Source: Cellulophaga sp. RHA19 (lineage in GTDB: Bacteria; Bacteroidota; Bacteroidia; Flavobacteriales; Flavobacteriaceae). Taken from it: DNA of 64,000 bases. The notes below the pieces were generated by a model. That model ran no database searches, was not told where the DNA came from, and saw nothing but the letters and a program-made list of their open reading frames with translations. Shown here piece by piece: positions 17,593-25,836 of the stretch. Where the stretch lies: assembly GCF_002813425.1 (NCBI RefSeq), contig NZ_PHUL01000001.1, positions 1,116,001-1,180,000 on the forward strand, read 5' to 3'. Both the position numbers and the translations under genes were made by a program. Every line of letters begins with the position of its first letter. Within the stretch, counting starts at the first letter, position 1.

Positions 17593-20025
17593 ATGTTTAA
17601 AAATCAATTAAAAATAGCGTGGCGTAGTCTTAAAAAAAATCCGTTACAAACAGGTATAAATATTCTTAGTCTTACTGTAGGTACAATATGTTGTTTAATA
17701 ATAATATCATATGTTAATGCACAATTTGGATATGATACGCAACATAAAGATGCAGCTTCTATATACAGAATACGTACTAAAATAAAAACAAAAGGCAATA
17801 ACAGTATAAATGCAGACGTAGCTACAAGTAGTCCGCCAATAGCTTTTGCTTTAAAAGAAGATTTTCCTGAGGTGGTAGATGCTTGTAGAGTTGTTTATTT
17901 TGGGTCTGGAGAAGAAGCACTTATTCGTAACCCTAAAAATAACCAAAGTTATTATGAGAGTAAGGGGTATGTAGCCGATTCTACTTTTTTTAAATTTTTT
18001 AATTATACAGCTGCAGAAGGTAATTTAGCCACAGCCTTAGAAAAGCCAAATAGTATTGTTTTATCTAAAAAATTAGCTTCAAAATTATTTCAAGATGAAA
18101 ATCAAATTATAAATAAAACATTGGTTATTGGTGCAGGAGAAGATCAATTTAACGCAACCATTACTGGAGTTTTTAATGAACCAGCAAACCCAACTCACTT
18201 AAATCCTAATTACATACTGTGCATGAACTCGCCTGGTATTGGCGAATATGCTAATAACATAACTAATTTTGCAACACAAAACTTTGCATATACTTATATT
18301 AAACTTGGTGCCAATGTTAGTAAGGCTAGTTTAGAAAAAAAGTTGCCGAAGTTTATGTTAGATCGTGGAGGAAACGATTTAGCAGATATGGGGTTTGATA
18401 AAAAATTGTTACTACAATCTGTTACAGATATTCATTTACACTCTAAAGGAATAGACAAGCAAATTGAAGAAGTTTCTAACATTGAGTATTTGTATGCGTT
18501 GCTATTTTTAGCCTTTATAGTACAACTAGTTGCTTGCGTAAATTTTATTAATTTAAGTACTGCAAGGGCAAGTAAAAGAGCAAAAGAAATAGGGGTAAGA
18601 AAAGCCATTGGAGCACAAAAAAGTTCTTTGGTAAAGCAATTTTTAAGTGAGTCTATTTTAATTGCGTTTTTAGCAGTATTTATTAGCATACCTATAGTTT
18701 TATTATTGCTTCCGGTAGCTAATGTATTAACAGGTGGCAACATAGAGCCAGAACACATACTAAACCTTAAAATTTTATTATTGTTGGGATCTATGGGCTT
18801 GTTAACAGGTTTAATAGCAGGCATTTACCCTGCATTAGTATTGTCTTCTTTTAAGCCGTCTAAAGTGCTAAAAGGGGCAACAGAATTACAGTCTAATAAT
18901 GGTTTGTTAAGGCGTGGTTTGGTTGTTTTTCAGTTTGTAGTATCAATAGTTTTAACAGTAAGTGTTATAATAGTATCACAACAACTAAAGTTTGCCAAGC
19001 AAAAAGATTTAGGCTTTAACAAAGACAATTTGTTAGCAATACGTTTAGGAACCCAAGAATTACAACAAAACTATAGTGCCATACAATCACAGTTACAAGG
19101 AGTACCTGGTGTTAGTTCTGTTACAGGGAGTAACAATTATCCATCTAGATCTATTATGGGCGATTTGGCAATGCGTTTACCTAGTCAGGATGATGATAAC
19201 CTAACTTCTGTATATTACAATGGTATTACTCCTAATTATTTAGAAACAATTGGCACTAAAATTATTAAAGGTCGTAAGCTTAGAGCAACAGACTCCACAG
19301 GTATATTAGTAAATATGGCAACGCTAGAGGCTTTTAATATTGATATAGAAAATGCCTTAGCAGCAAAAATTATAAGTAGTTATGGTAGTGAAACAGAAGA
19401 ATATGAAGTAGTAGGTGTAACAGAGAATTTTCATTTTGAAGATTTTAAACAGGCAATTTCTCCTATGCTTATATATAGTGAAACAGAGCCAGACTGGATA
19501 GTTGCAAGGTTAGAAACCAGCAACATAAAAAGTGTTTTGAGCGGTTTAGAGGCCAACTGGAAAAAAGTGAATCCGTATGCACCGTTTGAGTATGTTTTTG
19601 TAGATAAAGAAACAGAAAGGTTATACGCAGAAGAGCAAAAATTATCTAAAATATCTATAGCCTTTAGTATTTTGGCCATCTTAATTAGTTGTTTAGGATT
19701 GTTTGGTTTAGTGTCTTACGTTGCAGAGCAAAAGAAGAAAGAAATTGGGATACGTAAAGTTTTAGGTGCTAGTGTAAAATCTGTTGTACAATTATTAACC
19801 AAAGATTTTTTAAAGCTAGTATTGGTTGCATTTGTAATTGCATCTCCAATAGCATATTACTTTATGCAAAATTGGCTACAAGATTTTACTTATAAAATTG
19901 AAATTAAATGGTGGGTATTTTTATTGGCAGGTGGTTTTGCAATGCTAATAACAATTGTAACTGTTGGTTTTCAGTCTATAAAGTCTGCAATAGCAAACCC
20001 AGTTAAAAGTTTACGAACAGAATAA
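17593..20025 (+). CDS. ABC transporter permease, MacB/FtsX type (permease 2 of 5)
   Basis: Paralogue of permease 1, 810 residues, with the same plan: N-terminal helix, periplasmic MacB-like domain, FtsX core at about 300-420 with the coupling sequence EIGVRKAIGA, second periplasmic domain, and second FtsX core at about 685-800 with EIGIRKVLGAS. It ends NPVKSLRTE. It begins 29 bases after permease 1 and is the last gene of the first export operon. A 175-base gap with activator sites and a sigma-54-like element follows. Two full-length permeases per operon suggest a heterodimer or alternative partners of one ATPase (inference). Confidence 0.92.
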   Translation: MFKNQLKIAWRSLKKNPLQTGINILSLTVGTICCLIIISYVNAQFGYDTQHKDAASIYRIRTKIKTKGNNSINADVATSSPPIAFALKEDFPEVVDACRVVYFGSGEEALIRNPKNNQSYYESKGYVADSTFFKFFNYTAAEGNLATALEKPNSIVLSKKLASKLFQDENQIINKTLVIGAGEDQFNATITGVFNEPANPTHLNPNYILCMNSPGIGEYANNITNFATQNFAYTYIKLGANVSKASLEKKLPKFMLDRGGNDLADMGFDKKLLLQSVTDIHLHSKGIDKQIEEVSNIEYLYALLFLAFIVQLVACVNFINLSTARASKRAKEIGVRKAIGAQKSSLVKQFLSESILIAFLAVFISIPIVLLLLPVANVLTGGNIEPEHILNLKILLLLGSMGLLTGLIAGIYPALVLSSFKPSKVLKGATELQSNNGLLRRGLVVFQFVVSIVLTVSVIIVSQQLKFAKQKDLGFNKDNLLAIRLGTQELQQNYSAIQSQLQGVPGVSSVTGSNNYPSRSIMGDLAMRLPSQDDDNLTSVYYNGITPNYLETIGTKIIKGRKLRATDSTGILVNMATLEAFNIDIENALAAKIISSYGSETEEYEVVGVTENFHFEDFKQAISPMLIYSETEPDWIVARLETSNIKSVLSGLEANWKKVNPYAPFEYVFVDKETERLYAEEQKLSKISIAFSILAILISCLGLFGLVSYVAEQKKKEIGIRKVLGASVKSVVQLLTKDFLKLVLVAFVIASPIAYYFMQNWLQDFTYKIEIKWWVFLLAGGFAMLITIVTVGFQSIKSAIANPVKSLRTE

Positions 20026-20051
20026 CTCTTTTTTTAACGTACAAATTATGG

Positions 20052-20108
20052 ACACTTAGTGTAAAAAATTTAGACACTTTCAAATTTTTTGAATCCTAAA
20101 TTAAGTGT
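20052..20108 (+). promoter_or_regulatory. Putative activator binding sites before the second export operon
   Basis: Four half-sites are present: ACACT (20052-20056), AGTGT (20058-20062), ACACT (20074-20078) and AGTGT (20104-20108). AGTGT-N11-ACACT at 20058-20078 is a full version of the site before tolC, including the same A-rich centre ending in TTAG or TTTAG. It lies about 60 bases upstream of the TGGCAC element. Confidence 0.55.
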
Positions 20109-20138
20109 AAGATATTAAAAATCAGTGGCTTGTATTTT

Positions 20139-20154
20139 TGGCACAGAATTAGAA
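20139..20154 (+). promoter_or_regulatory. Probable sigma-54 promoter of the second export operon (imperfect -12)
   Basis: TTTTTGGCACA is the same 11-base string as at the tolC promoter, with GG at 20140-20141. At the -12 position there is TAGA instead of TTGC, so only part of the -12 element is kept. Transcription would start near 20165, 36 bases before the permease 3 start. Confidence 0.45.
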
Positions 20155-20200
20155 TATTAGTAAGCATCAATCAAAAAACGAACAGTAAAGAATAAAAATT

Positions 20201-22630
20201 ATGTTTAAAAATCAATTAAAAATAGCATGGCGTAATTTAAAAAATAACCTGTTTTTTACATTTTTAAATGTATTTGGCTTAGCTATAGGTGTTGCGGGAG
20301 CGCTACTAATTTCATTATATATTTATGATGAGCTTAGTTATGATAAAATGTTTGCAGATGAAGCACTAATTCATAGAATAAATGCAGATATAAAATTTGG
20401 GACATCTTCTAATAATTTAGCTGTTGTAACGCCACCAATGGCATCAGTTTTAGAAAAAGAATACTCAGAAGTACAGCTAGCAACAAGGTTAAGAGGTTGG
20501 GGCGGAATGTTGGTGCGCCAAGCAAACTCTACTAAAAATATAAAAGTTAATGGTAATGCTTTTGCAGATCCTTCTTTTTTTAAAATGTTTGGACTAGGCT
20601 TATTACAAGGTAATACAGAAGCAGCATTACAAGAGCCAAATACTATTGTAATTAGTAAATCTACAGCAAAAACACTTTTTACAGAAGAGCAAGTAATAGG
20701 TAAACAAATAGTTTTAGATAATGATGAGGTATATACGGTAACAGGAGTTATAGAAGATTTTCCTAAAAATTCGTTTTTAAGAGATTATAGTATGCTTATG
20801 TCTATGGCTAGTAACCCAAATGCAAAAGAAGTTACTTGGGGAAGCAACAACTTTAGCACTTTTGTAAAGTTAAATGCTAATACTAACATAGCTAGTTTTA
20901 ATAAAAGGTTGCAAAATGTATTTACAAGTTATGTTGTACCCTATGCTCAAAAAACATTTGCGCCTACAATGACGGTAGAACGCTTTAAAAGCGAGGGTAA
21001 TTCTTATGTTTTTAGCACTATACCGCTACGTAAAATACACTTACACTCAGACCGTGTAGCAGAATTAAACCCCAACAATAGCATACAAAATATTTATATT
21101 TTATCATTTATAGGCTTGTTTTTAGTGGTTTTAGCAAGTGTAAATTTTATGAATCTTTCTACAGCTCAATCCCTTAAAAGAGCCAAAGAAGTTGGTGTTC
21201 GTAAAACATTAGGTTCTTCTAAATACCATTTAATAAAGCAATTTTTAATAGAGTCTGGTTTGGTGGCTTTTATAGCATTAATTTTTGCTGTCTTGCTTAC
21301 TTTTTTAGCATTACCATATTTTAATGACTTAGCAAATAAAAGCATAGAAATTCCGTTTTTAAATCCGTTTTTTTGGATTTCACTTTTGGTTTTCACACTG
21401 TTTTTAGGATTACTTTCTGGCAGTTATCCGGCATTTTTTATGTCAAAATTTAAACCAGTAACGGTATTAAAAGGAGGAGGTAAAACAACAGGTACTGGCG
21501 GAAAAATAAGAAACGGATTGGTTGTTTTTCAATTTGCAATCTCTGTGTTTTTAATGGGCAGCACATTGGTAGTTTTTCAGCAATTACAATATATAAAAGG
21601 TAAAGATATTGGTTACACCAAAGAACAGGTTCTGGTTTTAGATGATGTATATGCTGCTGGTGACCAAGTAACATCTTTTAAACAAGAAATAGAGAAATTA
21701 GCAAGTGTAAAAAGTGTGTCGTTAACAAGTTTTTTACCAACGCCATCTAACAGAACAGACCAATCTTTTACGGCAAAAGGAATAGCTGTTGAAGATGCAG
21801 TAGTACAAATGCAAAAATGGGATGTAGATGAAGATTATATTCCTACCTTAAGTATAAATCTTGTTGCAGGAAGAAATTTTGACCCTAAATATAAAACAGA
21901 TTCTACAGCTATTATAGTAAATGAAACAACATTAAACAGATTGGGAATTAACCCAACGGATGCTATTGGAATGGCATTTGTAGATGATTCTGATACTACA
22001 GAATATAAAGTTATTGGCGTGGTTAAAGATTTTCATATCTCTACATTACGTAATACAATAGATCCTGTAAGCTTTAGGCTAAGCCGCAGAGTAAGTAGCA
22101 AATTAGTAGTAAAACTAAGTCAAGGAGATTTTGCTAAATCTATAGCAAGTATAGAGGGTTTATGGGCAAATGTAGCTTCAGAACAACCATTTAATTATTA
22201 TTTTTTAGACGATTCTTTTAACGATGTTTATAAAGCAGAAGAGCGTTTAGGTAAAATATTTATTGCTTTTACCATTTTATCTATACTAATAGCTTGTTTG
22301 GGGTTATTTGGTTTAGCAACATTTAATGCAGAAAAGCGAATTAAAGAAATAGGAGTACGCAAAGTGCTAGGAGCAAGTATAAGTAACATTGTGTACAAAT
22401 TAACATTAGACTTTTTAAAACTAGTAGCAATATCTATAGTAATTGCTATACCGTTGGCTTGGTTTGTAATGACAAAGTGGTTAGAAGATTTTTCATACCG
22501 AATAGAAATTAACGGATGGTCTTTTATTTTAATTGCGATGTTGGTGCTTACAATTTCAATTGTAACAGTAAGTTATCAAAGTATAAAAGCAGCAATATCT
22601 AACCCAGTAAAAAGCTTACGAACAGAATAA
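20201..22630 (+). CDS. ABC transporter permease, MacB/FtsX type (permease 3 of 5)
   Basis: Paralogue of 809 residues with the same two-half plan. The first FtsX core lies at about 295-425 with EVGVRKTLGSS, the second at about 685-800 with EIGVRKVLGAS, and the C-terminus is NPVKSLRTE. It is the first gene of the second export operon, which has its own upstream activator sites and TGGCAC element. The first 12 residues (MFKNQLKIAWRN) match permease 2 almost exactly, which points to duplication within the locus. Confidence 0.92.
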   Translation: MFKNQLKIAWRNLKNNLFFTFLNVFGLAIGVAGALLISLYIYDELSYDKMFADEALIHRINADIKFGTSSNNLAVVTPPMASVLEKEYSEVQLATRLRGWGGMLVRQANSTKNIKVNGNAFADPSFFKMFGLGLLQGNTEAALQEPNTIVISKSTAKTLFTEEQVIGKQIVLDNDEVYTVTGVIEDFPKNSFLRDYSMLMSMASNPNAKEVTWGSNNFSTFVKLNANTNIASFNKRLQNVFTSYVVPYAQKTFAPTMTVERFKSEGNSYVFSTIPLRKIHLHSDRVAELNPNNSIQNIYILSFIGLFLVVLASVNFMNLSTAQSLKRAKEVGVRKTLGSSKYHLIKQFLIESGLVAFIALIFAVLLTFLALPYFNDLANKSIEIPFLNPFFWISLLVFTLFLGLLSGSYPAFFMSKFKPVTVLKGGGKTTGTGGKIRNGLVVFQFAISVFLMGSTLVVFQQLQYIKGKDIGYTKEQVLVLDDVYAAGDQVTSFKQEIEKLASVKSVSLTSFLPTPSNRTDQSFTAKGIAVEDAVVQMQKWDVDEDYIPTLSINLVAGRNFDPKYKTDSTAIIVNETTLNRLGINPTDAIGMAFVDDSDTTEYKVIGVVKDFHISTLRNTIDPVSFRLSRRVSSKLVVKLSQGDFAKSIASIEGLWANVASEQPFNYYFLDDSFNDVYKAEERLGKIFIAFTILSILIACLGLFGLATFNAEKRIKEIGVRKVLGASISNIVYKLTLDFLKLVAISIVIAIPLAWFVMTKWLEDFSYRIEINGWSFILIAMLVLTISIVTVSYQSIKAAISNPVKSLRTE

Positions 22631-22659
22631 AATCATCAATCAAAAAATAAATAGAACCT

Positions 22660-23412
22660 ATGAAAATCAATCAAATTAAAATAATAACAGCACTTTTTTT
22701 AGTAGTAATGACTATGAGTGTTAGGGCACAAGTAAGTGAAAAAAAAGTAGCAGCATTTAATAAAGTAATTATTAGTCCGCACATACAAGTAACTTTTGTA
22801 GAAGGAGAAACAGAAAGTGTAACAATTGAAAGTAGCACTGTAGCAGAACATAAGATAAATGTTGAGGTTTCTGGAAAAACTTTACGTGTATATTTAGAAG
22901 GGGCAAAAGAGTTTACTAAAAGCGAAAAAACAAATAAAAATGGCTACAAACAGCGTACATCTATCTACAAAGGTACCGTTGTAAAAGCTGTTGTTACCTA
23001 TAAAAATATAGAAGAATTATCTTTAAGAGGAGAAGAAACTATAGTGTGTAAAAGTCAGTTTGCCCAAAACAAATTACGATTAAAAATATATGGAGAATCA
23101 CAAGTGTTTTTAAATGATACAGACCTTAAAGAATTGCATGCTACTATATACGGAGAAAGCTTTTTAGAACTAAAAAAAGGTAGTGTAGAAAACCTGAAAA
23201 TTACAGCTTACGGAGAAACTAAAATTAACACTTTAGGCATAAAAAATGACAATACAAAAATTACAGCTTACGGTGAGGGTAGTTACCGCGTACAGGTTTC
23301 TAAAAAATTAAAAGTTACAGCTTATGGTGAGGCAACTGTTGCTTACCAAGGAAATCCGGAGTTAAATAAAGGTCTAATTATTGGCGAAGCAACTATTCAA
23401 AAAATACAGTAA
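22660..23412 (+). CDS. GIN-domain (DUF2807-like) exported protein
   Basis: Exported protein of 250 residues with a signal peptide ending near RAQ (about residue 24). The rest is a predicted beta-solenoid of the GIN/DUF2807 type, seen as repeats of about 20 residues carrying [IA]YGE at its turns (IYGESQVF, IYGESFLE, AYGETKIN, AYGEGSYR, AYGEATVA). It lies between two permease genes, 29 bases after one and 12 before the next, so it is surely cotranscribed. GIN proteins are common near Bacteroidota envelope-stress regulators, but no molecular role is established that I know. A role as periplasmic partner of the permeases is inference. Confidence 0.85.
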   Translation: MKINQIKIITALFLVVMTMSVRAQVSEKKVAAFNKVIISPHIQVTFVEGETESVTIESSTVAEHKINVEVSGKTLRVYLEGAKEFTKSEKTNKNGYKQRTSIYKGTVVKAVVTYKNIEELSLRGEETIVCKSQFAQNKLRLKIYGESQVFLNDTDLKELHATIYGESFLELKKGSVENLKITAYGETKINTLGIKNDNTKITAYGEGSYRVQVSKKLKVTAYGEATVAYQGNPELNKGLIIGEATIQKIQ

Positions 23413-23424
23413 AGACTAAAAATT

Positions 23425-25812
23425 ATGTTTAAAAACCATATTAAAATAGCATGGAGAGGTCTTAAAATGGACAAGATGTTTTCTGCATTAAATATTTTAG
23501 GACTATCAATAGGCTTAACAATAGCAATACTACTTTTCTCTTTTATTTCTTTTGAAAAAAGCTTTGACAAACAATATAAGAGCTACTCAGATATATACAG
23601 AGTGTTGGTTAATACTACAGGAGATGCTTTTGATAAAGAAATTATGGCAACAGCTCCGGCAGCAGTTGCACCAGCTTTAAAAGAAGAATTGCCTACAGTA
23701 AAATATGCAGCCAGAATGTTGCAACACAGCTTTGGCGAAACAGCCTTTATAAAAGCAAATAATAATAATTTTTTAGAAAAAAGATTGTTTTGGTGTGACC
23801 AGGAACTTTTTTCAATTTTTGATACTAAATTTATAAAAGGAGATCCTGCTTCCGCAATTACAAGACCTAATACCGTTGTGTTGTCTAAAAGTGCAGCAGA
23901 AAAATACTTTGGAACTATAGACCCTATGGGGAAAACTATAAAAGTAAATGATAAAACAGAATTAGAAGTAACGGGTGTTTTTGAAGACTTTGCTAAAAAC
24001 AGTACGGTAGATTGTAATTTAATAGCATCATTTAGTACCACATACTTTTTTAAAGAACCAAGCTGGAGCAACTCTAGTTTTGAGACTTATGTGCAATTAA
24101 AAGACAATGCATCTAAAATGACTTCAGAAAATCAAATGCAGCAAATTTTAGATAAAAACGTGGACAAGCAAGGACAATGGTATACACTTTCTTTACAGCC
24201 ATTATCAGAGGTGCACTTATATTCTAACGGTTACACAAGTACATACACATCTAGAATTGGTAGTATTTCTGAAATTAAAAACTTATCGTTTTTAGCATTG
24301 CTTATTTTACTTATTGCTTGCGTTAATTATATGAATTTAATGACAGCACGCTCTCAAAAAAGAGCAAAAGATGTGGGTATAAATAAAACGCTTGGAGCAT
24401 CATCTAAAAGTTTAGTTGCTAGGTTTTATGCAGAAACAGGTTTGCTAACTCTAATTGCATTATGTATTGGTATTGCACTATCTATTGCAATTATTCCTGT
24501 TTTTAATAGTATAACAGGTGCTAGTTTAGATTATAAATTTTTAATAACTCCAACTTTTATTATTGGTGTATGTGTTGTTTGGTTGGTAACTACATTGGTG
24601 GCGGGTTCTTACCCTGCTTTTTATCTATCAGGATTTTCACCTAGTTCTATATTAAAACCAGCAAACAGAACCGTAAGTAATGCATTTATTAGAAAAGCAT
24701 TGGTTGTATTTCAGTTTACAGCTTCTGTGGTTTTAATTGTGGGTGTATTAGTTGTGTACCAACAGTTAGAGTTTATGAAAAATAAAGACTTGGGTTATAA
24801 GCCACAAAACGTTGTAGCTATTTCTACAGCTGCAATTAAAACTTACAATAACAAACAGGCTTTAGCAAGTGAGGTTAAAAAACTAAGCTCGGTTATAGAA
24901 GTTGGTTCTGCCCAGGGTTTTCCTGGTATGGATGTAAGTGGAAGATCTTTACATAAAAACGACCAAGATGAAAACGGAAAAAATATACAAACCAATGTAG
25001 CAGATGCTAGCGTTTTAGATGTATTGCAATTAAAGCTTTTAGCAGGTAAAACATTACCAAACGTGAAGCAAAAGGGCGATACGCTTGTAGATGTGGTTTT
25101 AAATAAAAAAGCAATTGCATACTTAGGTTTAACACCAGAAGAAGCTATTGGCAAAAAAGTAGATATGCAGTTGGGAGATGATGCTACAATAATTGGTGTT
25201 GTAGACGATTTTAATTTTGAGTCTTTACACAAACCAATTGGTGCTTATGCTTTTCATAACAGTAGGTTTGAGGGCAAGCCTTACTTGCTTGTTCGTTTTA
25301 ATAGCACATCTATAACAAGTACAATGAAACAATTAGAAGCTGTATATGCTAAGGTTGCTCCAGACTCTAGTTTTGATTATACGTTCTTGGATAAAAATAT
25401 GGAACAGCTATATGCGCAAGATCGTAAAATGGCACAAGTTGGATTGTTATTTTGTTTGCTAGCCATTTTTGTAGCGTGTTTAGGCTTGTTTGGTTTAGCA
25501 GCATTTACAGCAGAGCAACGTAAAAAAGAAATAGGTGTGCGCAAGGTGTTGGGCGCAAGTGTAGTAGGCATAACGCAAATGTTATCTAAAGATTTTTTAA
25601 AGTTAATAGCTGTGTCTTTAATAGTGGCTTTTCCTGTTGCGTATTTTGTAATGCAACAATGGTTAGAGGAGTTTGCTTTTAGAGTAAATATTAGTTGGTT
25701 TGTGTTTTTTATAGCAGGTATGTGTGCTATTTTAATAGCGCTATTAACGGTAAGTTTTCAGGCAATAAAAGCAGCAACAGCAAATCCAATAAAAAGTTTA
25801 AGAACGGAGTAA
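23425..25812 (+). CDS. ABC transporter permease, MacB/FtsX type (permease 4 of 5)
   Basis: Paralogue of 795 residues with the standard plan: helix 20-40, periplasmic domain, FtsX core at about 290-410 with a more divergent coupling sequence (DVGINKTLGASS instead of GVRKVLGA), second periplasmic domain, second FtsX core at about 670-790 with EIGVRKVLGAS, and C-terminus NPIKSLRTE. The change in the first coupling segment may mean that only one half contacts the ATPase productively (inference). It follows the GIN gene after 12 bases. Confidence 0.92.
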   Translation: MFKNHIKIAWRGLKMDKMFSALNILGLSIGLTIAILLFSFISFEKSFDKQYKSYSDIYRVLVNTTGDAFDKEIMATAPAAVAPALKEELPTVKYAARMLQHSFGETAFIKANNNNFLEKRLFWCDQELFSIFDTKFIKGDPASAITRPNTVVLSKSAAEKYFGTIDPMGKTIKVNDKTELEVTGVFEDFAKNSTVDCNLIASFSTTYFFKEPSWSNSSFETYVQLKDNASKMTSENQMQQILDKNVDKQGQWYTLSLQPLSEVHLYSNGYTSTYTSRIGSISEIKNLSFLALLILLIACVNYMNLMTARSQKRAKDVGINKTLGASSKSLVARFYAETGLLTLIALCIGIALSIAIIPVFNSITGASLDYKFLITPTFIIGVCVVWLVTTLVAGSYPAFYLSGFSPSSILKPANRTVSNAFIRKALVVFQFTASVVLIVGVLVVYQQLEFMKNKDLGYKPQNVVAISTAAIKTYNNKQALASEVKKLSSVIEVGSAQGFPGMDVSGRSLHKNDQDENGKNIQTNVADASVLDVLQLKLLAGKTLPNVKQKGDTLVDVVLNKKAIAYLGLTPEEAIGKKVDMQLGDDATIIGVVDDFNFESLHKPIGAYAFHNSRFEGKPYLLVRFNSTSITSTMKQLEAVYAKVAPDSSFDYTFLDKNMEQLYAQDRKMAQVGLLFCLLAIFVACLGLFGLAAFTAEQRKKEIGVRKVLGASVVGITQMLSKDFLKLIAVSLIVAFPVAYFVMQQWLEEFAFRVNISWFVFFIAGMCAILIALLTVSFQAIKAATANPIKSLRTE

Positions 25813-25836
25813 ATTTTACTCTATAAAATAATAATT

